Positions 13,601 through 24,173 of a stretch of DNA of 64,000 bases are shown piece by piece. The DNA is from Acanthopleura granulata (Eukaryota; Mollusca; Polyplacophora; Chitonida; Chitonidae), in contig JABBOT010000013.1 in NCBI GenBank assembly GCA_016165875.1, forward strand, positions 8,540,909 through 8,604,908. Reading direction: 5' to 3'. The position numbers were made by a program, and so were the translations under genes. Position 1 is the first letter of the stretch; every line of letters begins with the position of its first letter. Below the pieces are notes generated by a model. That model had not been told where the DNA came from, did not search any database, and saw nothing but the letters and a program-made list of their open reading frames with translations.

Positions 13601-16600
13601 GATTTGGAAAACATAGGCCCTTAAAAACCTCTGAGTAATAAGTCACTCTCTGTGTAGGCGGTAACATATCATAAGCAGTCAGCTACCGTAGCATGTAGAT
13701 GGCAAAGTAATGTTACGTTTGTGCCATAATTTTAACTGCTGTATTTTTAGATGGATGAGGCTGCTGAAAAATTAAAACAAGACAGACTGCAGGAGTATGC
13801 AGATAAGAAAAAGAAAAGTAAGTTTGTGTGATGATATAAGTTAATGTGTATGTGGAGAAGGGCATTTAAGCTTGGCGATTTGAACCCTGTGTGTGGAATT
13901 AACTGATTTTTAGTTGATTTTTGAAGGTGTCTTGTTTCCTTTTTGTTCTTATGTTAGATGATGTCATTCTGATGTTGAAAACCATAACTGTATCTTGGTT
14001 CAGCCTGATTCTCATTTTGACATGATGATGTGTCTGGGGGCCTCAGTGGCCTTGGGGGTTAGTGCTCCAGCACAGCGTTACAACCCAGTGCCTTCATCAG
14101 TGCAGTGGCTGTGAATTCATGTCCAGTTCATGCTGTCTTCCTCTCTGGCTGTACGTGGGGAGGTCTGCCAGCAACCTGCGAATGGTCGTGGGCTTCGACC
14201 GGGCTCTGCTCAGCTTCCTCCTACCATAATGCTGGGCGCGGCCGTATAAGTGAAATATTCATTAATGTTGCGAAAAAAAAAAATCAAATAAATAAGTAAC
14301 GATGTGGCTGAAATACTGCCCATGTGTGTGAAATACTGCCCATGTGGCTGAAATACTGCCCATGTGTGTGAAATACTGCCGATGTGGCTGAAATACTGCC
14401 CATGTGTGGGAAATACTGTCCATGTGCCTGAAATACTGCCCATGTGTGTGAAATACTGGCCTTGAGTACAACTGCACTGATAGCAGCCTGAAGTACTGCC
14501 CATGTGGCTGAAATACTGCCCATGTGGCTGAAATACTGACCATGTGGCTGAAATACTGCCCAAGTGCCTGATATACTGCACTTGTGGCATCAAATTCTCT
14601 GATTATTCATTTGTTCTGTGTTCAGAGGGTCCTTTGGTCGCCAAATCCAACCTGGTGCTGGATGTGAAGCCATGGGATGACGAGACAGATATGGCGGAAC
14701 TGGAGAAGTGCGTGCGCTCTGTCAAGATGGACGGACTGCTCTGGGGAAATTGTGAGTACAGCTGCTCCGACAGCAACATTTTATTCACACTAAATTAACT
14801 AGAATTAAACAATTTTGTGGATTTCAGCATCCGCTGTATTGATGACGATGATGCTGGTCTTTATTTACTGTGGTAGGTAGTGTTGGTTCATCGGTGACGT
14901 GTTCTATGGGGCAAAAGCAGATCTCTGATCTGAACGTACCTTTTTCAAACACAGACACACGCTGTAGGAGTACGGCTTACAAGAACTCTATTTAGGGCTG
15001 AACATAAAAGGTGCACAAAAAGTTTTCGGACTTCACTGCTTATCATTGTCATTATCACTCAAACATTTAATTTTGTGAAAAAAAATATAAAATAATCTGT
15101 GAAGGTACATGTATGTTCAGATACACTTTTTAATGGTCTTTTGGATCACCATGACTTCAGTGTTTGTTTTCTCTATCCCTTCAGTTTTATGTATGAATCC
15201 ATTTTATGGAGCCTCCATCTCAAGTTCGTTCTCTGGGCTCTGTCCGGGTTTCTCCCACCCACCATGACGCTAGCCGCTGTCGTATGAGTGAAACATTCTT
15301 GAGTACGGCTTACAACACCAGTCAGATAAATAAATATGTCACGTTCGATAACCGGCTTCATTCATGCATGAGTTTGGCACATTTAGCAAGTAGAATGTTA
15401 ATTCCCCGGCTCAGAACTGCTTGTATTTTCTCTGATTCCAGCCAAACTTGTGCCAGTTGGTTATGGCATCAAGAAGCTGCAGATCACCTGTGTTATAGAA
15501 GACGACAAGGTCAGCACAGACGACCTTGAGGACAAGATAACGGCCTTTCAAGATGTGGTGAGCACGGTGATATCATGCATTCTCTAAGGCTGTCCTTAAA
15601 AATATGTTCGTACGGATAACCCAACTGACCCTTCAAAAAAGGGCCTACTTAAGACTTTTTATTGGTATTTTGATAAAATTTTTTTAGTTTTTCTCTCCAT
15701 GTTAATTTCTTTGAAATCCCTATCTGTCTTAAAGAGTCAGAATAAAAAAAAGAATTCCCTACCAACCTTCTCTCTGAGAAAAAATTGGGTCAACTGGTAG
15801 GGAATTCTTTTGGGTTGGGTTATACCCAACAAACAGTTTTTAAGAATGGCCTAACCTGAGTGTCAGTCTGTTGCTCCAGCGTAATTCCTATAACACACAA
15901 TTACAGCCTTTAAAATTTGAATCAGAGTATAGTTAGACTCAAAGCTCCTCAGCAAAAACGCAAGATTCTACTATGTGCCCTTTGCAGTATTCTGATAACA
16001 CCAGTTTTCTTTGCTGTCATTCCAACCGTAGATTTGATTGGGTTGGCCTTTTTTCGGCGGGGAGATTCGCATTTCTCTCATGTTTTAGTCAAAGGGACAG
16101 TTTCACAGGACTATTCACCCCTGGCAGTATATTGAAGCAACAGACTAAAAACAATGTACTCATCCTAAAGCTATGCATCCAGGTGTGATGGCTCTGGAGA
16201 CAACAGCTCAGCGATTTTTTTTTAAGTACATGTAGTTTAACACTATTTCATATTTTTCCATGCTTGTTGCCTTGGAGACAACACAGGACAATGCAGTGGA
16301 GTGGGGTGTACTGCTCTTGGTGACTGGTTTTCAGAAGGTTTTGTTAGGTGCCTAGTGAAGGAAACCAATCTATACAGTTGTGTTCCGCTTTGATAAATCA
16401 AGGGTAAAGGTGCTTTTCTGTAAGTCTCTGGATCACAAGAGACATGGGTTTATTATCTTGCTCACCTGGGGAGTTTCCTGCATTCCCATGTCTCCCAGAT
16501 CCTCCACAGTGAAATGTGGTCGACATAGCTCTGTGTGGTCTGGTTTGAAGTTTTCTGCATTTAGTGGTCTGGCGACCAATGGGCTTCCACTAATGTGACA

Positions 16601-17244
16601 TGGGAGAGTTTGTCAGTAACTCGCCAATGGTAGGTGGTTTACTCCGGGAGCAATCCAATTTCATAATCCGCTCATTAATCATGTAAGTGATGTGTATGGT
16701 ATTAACGGCAAATAAATGCATAACTAAACACATTATAACGTCCCGTGAGCTACATGTACATTTTCTCATCTCATTTACCTCTTGCTTTCTGGAGCCTCCG
16801 TGGCTCAGTCGGCTCAGTATGGTCGCAGCACAATGACCATAGCCAGCATCACAGTCGAACTTAACCAGATAGAGCACAGGGGAATCCCACGATTGTCCGC
16901 TGGTCCATGGGAGACCTTAATTCCCAGGGGGCTCAGTCGGTCAGCATGCTATCGCAGCACAATGACCCGAAGCCTCCCACCAATGTGGTCGCTGTGAGTT
17001 CAAGCCCAGCTGATGCTGGCCTCCTCTCCGGCCGTACGTGGGAAGGTTCGCCAGCAACCTGCGGATGGTCTTGAGTTTCCCCCGGGCTCTGCCTGGTTTC
17101 CTCCCACCATAATGCTGTCCGCCGTCAGATAAGGGAAATATTCTTGAGTATGGCATAAAACACCAATCAAGTAAAATAAAAAACCTTTTGCTTTCTCTTC
17201 CACAGATACAAAGCATGGACATAGCCGCCTTCAACAAGATCTAG
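1630..17244 (+). CDS. EEF1D: Elongation factor 1-delta (eEF1B delta), 8 coding exons
   Basis: Guanine-nucleotide exchange subunit of the cytosolic eEF1 complex; it reloads eEF1A with GTP during translation elongation. Coding exons: 1630-1740, 6114-6191, 11943-12021, 12532-12704, 13751-13817, 14626-14751, 15442-15557, 17206-17244. All boundaries are AG/GT and all phases agree, giving 789 nt and 262 residues (human delta is about 281). Residues 1-37 carry the delta-type start with [16 protein letters not shown]. Residues 38-63 hold ARQKIQKAL. Residues 64-115 form a leucine-rich coiled coil. Residues 127-147 are the acidic stretch [18 protein letters not shown]. About 173-262 is the exchange domain, with [26 protein letters not shown] and the C-terminal DIAAFNKI. 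The lack of a GST-like N-terminus and the WxDxxKxxDAE motif favour delta over beta (EEF1B2). The ATG at 1630 lies 16 bases inside its exon, so an upstream 5' UTR exon probably exists; I did not find it. Confidence 0.95.
2540..2778 (+). mobile_element. tRNA-derived SINE (family S1), head truncated
   Basis: Contains the B-box-like gtgagttcaagcccagc, a body with cctctccggtcgtatgtggg and ctgggctctgcccggtttcc, and a 3' tail aacaccaatcaaataaataa. The same body recurs more than ten times in the window on both strands, which defines the family. Only the 3' part of the tRNA-like head is kept. It lies in EEF1D intron 1. Confidence 0.85.
7127..7380 (+). mobile_element. tRNA-derived SINE (family S1), near full length
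   Basis: Starts with the tRNA-like head gcctccgtgactcaatcag (A-box region), has the B box gtgttcaagtccag, the conserved body, and the tail aacaccaatcaaataaataa. It lies in the sense orientation in EEF1D intron 2. Confidence 0.85.
7912..8117. mobile_element. MITE-like element (family M3)
   Basis: The left end acctaaaatttcagtcctga and right end tctggacaaaatcttaggt are imperfect reverse complements, and the element is about 206 bp. The same termini (acctaaaatttcgtcc type) bound the sequences at 12209-12387 and 25911-26069. No open frame of note. It lies in EEF1D intron 2. Confidence 0.65.
9195..9402. mobile_element. MITE-like element (family M4)
   Basis: Begins with taattcttcaaccttttcgc and ends with gcgaaaacgttgaagaatta, inverted copies of each other. 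The interior (caactacattggctggattg, agggcttcacaaaaagtgta) recurs in reverse orientation at 36338-36538 and 54346-54547. Length is about 208 bp and it is non-coding. Confidence 0.65.
9976..10374. mobile_element. Long-TIR MITE (family M2)
   Basis: About 400 bp with inverted arms of roughly 85-90 bases. The outer end is taggggttttcgagtt against aactcgaaactccctt. The inner part is gtgacttgtcaaaaatgt against acatttttgacaggtcac. Homologous copies sit in UBTF introns at 28366-28725 and 29486-29854 and in copy B. No transposase, so presumably non-autonomous. Confidence 0.75.
11397..11611. repeat. 43-bp minisatellite, 5 copies
   Basis: Five units with an exact 43-bp period, each beginning gtgtgcaaatcacactYcgg and continuing gtcttcagcaaSaggtgtga. 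Every unit carries the short inverted repeat gtgtg-caaat-cacac. The array is about 330 bases upstream of EEF1D coding exon 3. Confidence 0.9.
12209..12387. mobile_element. MITE-like element (family M3)
   Basis: Ends atctaaaatttcgttcatga and ttttggacgaaattttaggt are inverted copies. The interior is degenerate but parallels 7912-8117. It lies in the intron just before EEF1D exon 12532-12704. Confidence 0.6.
12867..13200 (+). mobile_element. tRNA-derived SINE of a second family
   Basis: The tRNA-like head has gggtagagcatccgcattca and the B box tgggttcaaacctggg. A central part follows with ggtgtcagtatcatgtgact, tcagtgaggcagcaccag and ccaaggagacactgcc, ending gtgttaaacaataagcattc and a (cattcatt) tail. 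The central domain differs from family S1. I recall similar SINEs from molluscs, but the family name would need a database comparison. Confidence 0.7.
13378..13622. repeat. 26-bp minisatellite with 52-bp higher-order unit
   Basis: Two alternating 26-base forms, one with cattggcccatgaagga and one with cataggcccttgaaaaa, each joined by tttggaaaa. There are about nine half-units. 26 is not divisible by three, so several minus-strand frames run open and spell [23 protein letters not shown] repeats. This is an artefact of the array, not a gene. Confidence 0.9.
14036..14299 (+). mobile_element. tRNA-derived SINE (family S1), full length but diverged
   Basis: Head gggggcctcagtggccttgg, diverged B-box region gtgaattcatgtccag, body gtacgtggggaggtctgcca, and tail with an A-run then aaatcaaataaataag. 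The last bases run directly into the 20-bp minisatellite at 14303, which may have been seeded at the SINE tail. Confidence 0.75.
14303..14580. repeat. 20-bp minisatellite, about 13 copies
   Basis: Unit catgtggctgaaatactgcc with variants gtgtg, tgccTg and gActgtcc. It is interrupted at 14461-14490 by about 30 unrelated bases. The array ends about 45 bases before EEF1D coding exon 14626-14751 and so lies close to that exon's branch-point region. Minus-strand open frames across it are repeat artefacts. Confidence 0.9.
15225..15336 (+). mobile_element. SINE family S1, 3' fragment
   Basis: Only the 3' half of the body remains (tctgggctctgtccgggttt, cgctgtcgtatgagtgaaac) plus the tail aacaccagtcagataaataa. 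It is 5'-truncated, in the EEF1D intron before exon 15442-15557. Confidence 0.8.
15586..15851. mobile_element. MITE (family M1), intact ends
   Basis: The left end aaggctgtccttaaaaat matches the reverse complement of the right end tttttaagaatggcct, and gttcgt against aacaaac extends the arms. About 266 bp. Inside is a second inverted pair, agaattccctaccaa against aactggtagggaattctt. Related pieces lie at 1425-1504 and 58383-59128. No coding potential. Confidence 0.7.
16792..17186 (+). mobile_element. Two adjacent S1 SINEs, the second next to the last EEF1D exon
   Basis: At 16792-16925 a partial element has the head gcctccgtggctcagtcgg and then a diverged body. At 16925-17186 a second, nearly complete element has gctcagtcggtcagcatgct, B box gtgagttcaagcccag and tail aacaccaatcaagtaaaata. 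The tail stops only about 20 bases before the terminal EEF1D exon at 17206, leaving just ttttgctttctcttccacag as polypyrimidine tract. Confidence 0.85.
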
Positions 17245-17299
17245 GGCTTTTACGCCTGACCTTGACCTTTCATCTGTGTTCTGCTCACCCTTCATGTCC

Positions 17300-17305
17300 A
17301 ATAAA
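17300..17305 (+). terminator. EEF1D polyadenylation signal AATAAA
   Basis: A canonical AATAAA lies 56 bases after the EEF1D stop and is followed by a GT-rich stretch (ctgttgtgactg). Cleavage is expected about 15-30 bases downstream. The 3' UTR would then be only about 75-90 nt, which suits a highly expressed translation-factor mRNA. Confidence 0.75.
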
Positions 17306-17687
17306 CTGTTGTGACTGAAGTGCTGGCTGTAGTTTTTTGATTGACATTTGAGGGCTGTGTTTAATTCTCCAGTTCAAGCCAAATATGGGTTGTGTCGAAG
17401 ACTTGAAGCCGTCATAAGCTCGGTAGACACCAGAACTTAAGATTTAACTCAACTCGATCATTGCGTCTGGTCCTAAGGGCTTTCATATGCTCAGCAGCCA
17501 CACGATTCAACTGGAGTTGTACCTCAGTCATAATGTGTGCGCTAGCTTGTCAGTTTATGTCAATCAGTCAATGGACAACTTCCTACGAGCAGTCTTTAGC
17601 TGTTGTGTATGCCGAGTTTAAGTCTATTCCGGCTTAAAAACTAAGCCCCCAAAGCCAGTTTTAATTTTGTCAACATTTTGAATGGGA

Positions 17688-17850
17688 TTTGATTTTATTT
17701 GATTGATTGGTGTTTTATGCCGTACTCGACAATATTTCACTCACACGAAGACGGCCAGCGCTATGGTGGAAGGAAACCGAGCAGAAACCCATGGTGGATG
17801 GTCACGGTTGCTGGCAGACCCTCCCACATACGTCGGGAGAGGGAATGGGA
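17688..17850 (-). mobile_element. SINE family S1 fragment
   Basis: Reads tttatttgattgattggtgt, then ttatgccgtactcgacaata and gacggccagcgctatggtgg, the reverse-complement end of the S1 family. The tRNA-like head is missing; similarity is lost after about 17850. Confidence 0.8.
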
Positions 17851-18423
17851 TCGGGAGATAAAATCAGAATCACTAGACGTAGCATTTGCGTTATATGTAA
17901 AACTGTCAAAATTCGAACTTCTCGGAAAATAAATAGAAAAAATGTGATATCAAGGGTTTAAATCATTTGCCAAAGACTAATGGTCTTTCCATCCAATGCG
18001 CTGAATGCTGTGAGAGAAACACATCTGAATGACGGACTATGGCTTAGTGCCAGAAACACTTGAATTACCCTAATTGTTCTAATTTTTGGGACATCTGCTC
18101 TGCCCTTTTTAGCCAGAATAATTTTTATGGAAATACATTTTTTTAATTAGAATCTATTGCACAAAGTGGGAACTGAATTTAGATCGCATATTAAAGTGAG
18201 AGACTTCCTGTTTCCTGTAACCAGAGCACCTTTGGGAACTCGGTCAGATATTTTCCAGGTGATTCAATATTACAGGAAAGCAGCTGGCTAGTATGAAGGT
18301 CAAACAAGGTCAAACTGGCCCAGCTTATCGTGTGACCTAAAATGGTTTTATGATGAGTCCTCTGAATGGTGTTTGTGGAATACAGCACTCAACATAAAAG
18401 ATTTCACTCGTAAAGTTAACCAG

Positions 18424-18710
18424 GTTTCAGTGGCATAATGGGAAAAGCATCTGCTTCATAAACACTAGGTCTGGAGTTAAAACCCAAATCAAGTGGTCAC
18501 TAAGACTTTAACATTGGATAAGAGGAACAAGCCAAGTCCAAGGCGGCTCAGTGTCTGTATAATGCAACTGATGAGTGGAACGTCAAGTCTGGTGTCCTCG
18601 TCATAAGGTTCCATTGGAGCAGCACCGGTGTCTTGTCTGCCTACAAAGAGGCTGAAGTAGCGTTGGAAGCGACGATAAATCCCCATCAAACAAAGAAACT
18701 TAACAGTAAC
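18424..18710 (+). mobile_element. SINE-like element with tRNA-like head
   Basis: Begins ggtttcagtggcataatggg (A-box-like), continues with agcatctgcttcataaacac and a decayed B box ctggagttaaaaccca, then about 200 bases of body with aagcgacgataaatccc near the 3' end. The tRNA-like layout is clear; the body is not related to S1. Single copy in this window, so the family assignment is tentative. Confidence 0.5.
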
Positions 18711-19062
18711 TGAGGGTCAGGTGTGTGTGTGTGGACGAAACTGCTTTAAACTCAGCACCCACTTTGTGCAATCAACTGGTGTGTATATGTAGCTTGTAAC
18801 TCACAAGCAGCCTCGACCAGCTGTCACTGAGACCCCTATGAACTGTTGGCAGGGGGGTGGGGGGGTGGGGTATCTATAAAATCCATGTCCAAGGTTGGGA
18901 CTGAACCCAAACTTTGCATGTGCCTCAAGGTTAGCAGTCTCCTCAAACAGGCTGATGCACACACACATTAAGATTTGAATTAGATTTAAATCAACAGTTT
19001 TAATAGTAAGTCTGAATAATGACATACAAGCGCATTTTGGACCCTGCATATATATACATGTC

Positions 19063-19095
<33 letters not shown>

Positions 19096-20845
19096 CAACA
19101 TGAATAAGACGTGTGAAAAGAACCCACACAGTTTATGCCCATAACCTAAGTAGTGTCTCTAAAACCTCAACAGTTACTGACCAGTCACTTTGTTTCCAAC
19201 AAAATTTAGATCTATTCATAAAAATTGCTCTCCTTGACACTGTACATGGGCATGTTTTTTTTTGTTTTTTGTTTTTTCTTTCAAATAACACTGGAGCAGA
19301 GCACCATTCAAGCTAAGAGGCCTTAATCCTCAATTATGCCTCAAAATACATATAAACAACGCAGGTAAAACCGTTCCACTTTCTCGCAAGTCACGAGGTG
19401 TTGCCACATTCAGACCACAACATTCCAGATTGATATGCACACTGTATTTGCATCTACCCAAAACACCTTTTGGTTCATAAAACAATGTTCCGTTTATCTC
19501 CTGCATGCATAAAAGTAATAGACACCTAACACTGAACCCATATAAAAAGTCACCCACACCTTCTTAAAAACTCAATGGAAAAAACTCCACTCTCACTCTC
19601 CACTGCTGGCATGAAGTTCAAATAAGGCAAGGCAATGCAAGTTGTGTTTCTCAATGTAAATTTCCTTGTTTCTGATATCCTGCAAATATGCCACCCAAAC
19701 ACCTTTCCAATATCAAAAGATCTCTCACAATCAGGCAAAATTTGCAACATTGTCATGGGTGAAACTTTGCCTTAAATGAATCATCGTAAAAATGAAAGAA
19801 CCTGCCTGAAATGTAACCGCGGATACCTCCAGTGATATTTTATCCTGACAACAAAACGCAGTCAAAGCCTTTGATTTTACACGGAAAGCATGGACTTCAC
19901 CACAGGCACCGTAACATCATTGTATCATGATGTATGCATCCCAGAGTTGCAGCTTTGTTGATCGGTGATGCAAGGAACTTGCCTTGGAACTTACATGTTA
20001 CATAACTTATTCTCCATTAAGTTTCACAAAAAAAAAAGAAAGAAAAAAGCATTCAAATCAAGCTGAAAAGACTCGAATATCCAAATTTTCCTAATGTACA
20101 TCTCCAGTTTATTATGCAAATAGCATTTGAATAATTTACAGGTGTGTCTAACCCCACTAAGAAGACGATAAAAAAATTTTAAAAAACAAAGCTAACAAGT
20201 TTTTGGTGAATTTCGGGTGCCAAGAAGTAACAATACATGTAAATGTAAAGTTCTCAAGCAGACCCTATTTTTTTTCTTTTCCACTCAGCGCCAGAGCAGC
20301 TAATGTGTCAATGTCAGCAAGGCACATATAAAAAGGTTAAATATTGTAACCTTAACTACAAGAAAAAAAAAAAACACTTAGCTTCTATCTTCCTATCACC
20401 CATTACCCTCACTTTGTAGCAATTTAAGACTATCCCCTGCTTTGAATATTACAACATTCCTCATTTAACAGTGAAACTGTGAAGGGTACTCCAAAACCAT
20501 AACCAAACATACACACATGAACACCAGTATAAGGCTACGAACAATCTGCTTACAATTTGAAAACCTTTCTTAGGGCTGTTCGACAACAGGGATAAAATTC
20601 ATTCATACCAAATAAAACAAATATTTTTTCTGCATCTGAATCCCATATTATGCCATATTTTTTGTACATACAAGATCAGTTGCAATAACCTTTAAGAGAA
20701 AGGCCAAATCAGTTGGTGGGGGAGAGGGGTGCAGATAATTGTTTTTATGGGAACAGGTAGGATGGGTTTCGAACTTCCTCCTCACCATGGAAACAGATTG
20801 TAAGCGACAAGCAACATAGAAACTTGAATAAATACAACATGACAA

Positions 20846-23800
20846 GGGGTATATACAAGTACAGGGCGGAATAAAATGTGCCAGGATAAAACATATTCAT
20901 TTACTTACTATTTACTTAGTAAATATTTTAAGGCTGGTGTAAACTTGATGTCATACTTAAGTACTTTTTAGGTACTTTTTCGCTTATATGACGACGGCCG
21001 GGAGAAAGAGATGAGTCTGTACACAGAGTATGAGAAAAGTATGAGTAAATCACGGCTCTTCACCAGACAGTAACCCTTAAAAATCTCCTGACTTAAAGCC
21101 ACAGCCGATGTAGTCCTTCAGCTCAATGATCTCCATGTTCAACTTTGGACGAATCACGCTAGATTCCATCAGGACTTATTATTTCACTTTTCGCTAGACA
21201 TTTTTATAAAAGTTGACATTATCATAAAACACACCCACAATAATGATAATGAAAAATGGAAACGTTTCACTCGCAACGATTTTTCAAAATACTCTGATAC
21301 AAATGATTGGCACTGGCCATAGCTAGCCAATCAGCAAGCCAGGATTCCTGGATAAAACACATGCGGAAACTCTTAAAACTCCTTGCTGCCCCTTAACAAA
21401 AGGGTCCAAAGTTGTTTATTCCTTTGTTCTTTCTAGGCAGAACTTGACACGTTTAGGTGAATGCATGTGCGCTCGCAGAACACTTGGCACACAAGCACTG
21501 CAGCATCCCAGCAGGAACCAATGAGCTATTACTGCAGTTTGGACCCTTTTGTGTAGCCTGTCGGAGTCTCCCATTCTTTCTTCAAATGCAACAGGTTAAA
21601 TGACTTTGTGGGACAAACTGTGCTTAGGGTTTAAAATTCCTTTCTGAAACGCAAAAGAGTCTCAAAGAGAACTTCCTCCCTGCCTCTGAGCCTGATATCA
21701 ATGTTGATACTGTGGACAATGTTGATTAAAACATCAATCATCATAAGTGTCCCTCAAGAAACTACAACTACGCAGTCATCTACATGTCAAAGGACACAGC
21801 CCATGCTTATTTTAAGTCCAGAGAAAAAACATCACAATCACAGTATTTACACAAGTACAACTCAAGTCTTTCCAACTTTTCCTAACAAAGAAATTAAAGG
21901 CGTACATGAAACGTGATAAAAATCGGTTGAATTATTTTGGTTTGACTTTGTGTTCGCCACGGGGTTTTCTGACGCTGCAAAGTTTAGGACAAACCACTGA
22001 TGTTTACAAACTCGTCACAGTTAAGATCATTCCCCCAAACACACTCAACAAAATCCCTGTTAATAATTGTGACAACAATACATGCTGATTTTATAATACA
22101 TTTGTTTGTCTTATCAAAAAACATTTCTTAGAAAATATATGGTTTAAAATGGCTTAAAATATGCATAGCACTACAAATACACTTTCTCCTCACTATGGTG
22201 AAGGTGAATGAATAAAAAAATGAGTTACCATAGTTTCTAACAAGGCAAAATAAAATGGAAAACAAACTTCAAAATAATATAGAAAAGGATATACAAAAGA
22301 AAAAACCAAAAATGTGAAGGAAAAAAAAAAAAAAGAAAAAATGACAACAAAAGAAACTTCAGTAACAATATGAAGATGGGGAATTAAAAAAAAAAAAAAA
22401 AAAAAGGGTAAAACGCATTCACAATGAAGAGAAAAAAGATGAAAATAACCTAACCCTCACAAACTGGTCCCTAACTGATGAAAAGCCAAATAAACTCAAA
22501 CAAAAATGTCTGCCTAGTAACATAATCAACAACCAATTAAAACTTGCCGACTAAAACTCTAAAAACAGTGAGCCAATGGTATTCACTGAGAGAACACGGA
22601 CAGCTACAAGGGCTGTGGGTCTCCGGGGGGGGGGGGGGAATGGTTTAGGAAGCAGAATTATTCCTTCAACTATTTTTACTGTTAGTGTATAGAAATTAAA
22701 GAGTTAACAGGTAACAAGATAAAAGTCAAGCGTGATTATATCACTAATGCTCAAACTGTATTCGGCCAGTCTGAGTAAATCTGGACTTAGTTTGCTTTTT
22801 CTTGCTACATGACCTTCGCGTATGAGTATGCATGCAAAATTCATATATCTTTCATAATAGCCTGCCCTACATACAAAGATATACTATTACAATCATGAGA
22901 AAGGCCAGTCACTCATATCGTAGCATTTCTGAAAGCGAGGACGTCACGTACCTCATCTATATCACTCGAAGAATTTCAGCCATATGGCGAGCATCAAAAT
23001 AGTTGAAAAGCACTCCTTTTGGAGAAAATGGAAAGACCCATATTGTCCACATCATATACTTAGGATCAAGTTCAAGTTTGTCAAGTATTTGTTGTTATAT
23101 AACACTGGACCAAGGTTACTACTTGCTATGTAACATTGGATCAAGCTTACTATTTGTTATATAACACTGGACCGAGGTTACTCTTTGCTATGCAACATTG
23201 GATCAAGCTTACTATTTGTTATATAACACTGGACCGAGGTTACTATTTGCTACGTAACATTGGATCAAGCTTACTGTTTGTTATATAACACTGGACCGAG
23301 GTTACTCTTTGCTATGCAACATTGGATCAAGCTTACTATTTGTTACATAACACTGGACCGAGATTACTCTTTGCTACGCAACATTGGATCAAGCTTACTA
23401 TTTGTTATATAACACTGGACCGAGGTTACTATTTGCTACGCAACATTGGATCAAGCTTACTATTTGTTATATAACACTGGACCGAGGTTACTATTTGCTA
23501 CGTAACATTGGATCAAGCTTACTGTTTGTTATATAACACTGGACCGAGGTTACTATTTGCTACGTAACACTGGATCAAGCTTACTATTTGTTACATAACA
23601 CTGGACCGAGATTACTATTTGCTACGTAACATTGGATCAAGCTTACTATTTGTTATATAACACTGGACCGAGGTTACTATTTGCTACGTAACATTGGATC
23701 AAGCTTACTATTTGTTATATAACACTGGACCAAGATTGGTGTAATGTGTTATATAATACTGGGACAGGCTTCATATAACAAGGGCAATATGCTTAGGACT

Positions 23801-24173
23801 TGACACTTTTCCAAAAGTGGTGTTTTCAAAAACATCAGCCACCTATTTTCAGGTCACACAACCCCTCTGTGCCTTACACCAATCAGCATGTAATGGATAT
23901 TACTTTTATATCCATCAAAAGTGTGAATATTACTATACGTATCTCGTTTTCCAAGGCATACAGTATCCACATGCAGATTTTTCAAGTCCTCAAAACACCA
24001 AATGGCTCATTAAAAAAACAATATTAAATTAAAATAGTGTGGAATGAAAAAAAAAGAATGATCAAATGATGTGAGTTTTGGGCCTTGGGCTGAACTGTAT
24101 AATGGTACAGTAATGCATGAGAGGGATGCAATAACAACAACAACAAAGATGGTGAATTGCAGCTTCAGGTTTT
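20846..24173. other. 3' flank or 3' UTR of UBTF copy A
   Basis: Follows the UBTF stop on the minus strand. It contains the 62-bp tandem array (23095-23760), A-runs at 22320 and 22386, a G-run at 22626 and a TTTATT (minus-strand AATAAA) at 21415-21420 that could end a 2.75-kb 3' UTR. No coding sequence recognised. Confidence 0.45.
23095..23760. repeat. 62-bp tandem array, copy A (about 10-11 units)
   Basis: Unit of 62 bp made of two related 31-base halves: one with taacactggaccgaggttac, the other with taacattggatcaagcttac, each followed by a tatttgYta joint. HindIII-like aagctt occurs once per unit. It lies about 400 bases downstream of the UBTF stop. The copy B array at 41235-41840 has about one unit fewer. 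Confidence 0.92.

Larger units (their letters stand above)
17330..20845. other. Intergenic region between convergent EEF1D and UBTF
   Basis: No convincing exon on either strand. It contains a minus-strand S1 SINE fragment (17688-17850), a SINE-like element with a tRNA-like head (18424-18710), a (TA)n run near 19060-19084 and many short open frames without recognisable motifs. Part of it may be the distal 3' UTR of UBTF, but no single poly(A) signal stands out. Confidence 0.5.

Noticed and set aside
13298..13667. Minus-strand [13 protein letters not shown] repeat ORFs
   Set aside because: 26-bp minisatellite; all three frames open and interchangeable.
14210..14593. Minus-strand ORFs with [20 protein letters not shown] repeats
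   Set aside because: 20-bp minisatellite plus SINE tail; no coding features.
16792..17186. tRNA-like heads in the SINEs as possible functional tRNA genes
   Set aside because: A and B box remnants are present but the acceptor stem and anticodon arm cannot be closed, and each is fused to the SINE body.
23095..23760. 62-bp array considered as a CRISPR array
   Set aside because: Units are contiguous direct repeats without unique spacers, and the host is an animal.
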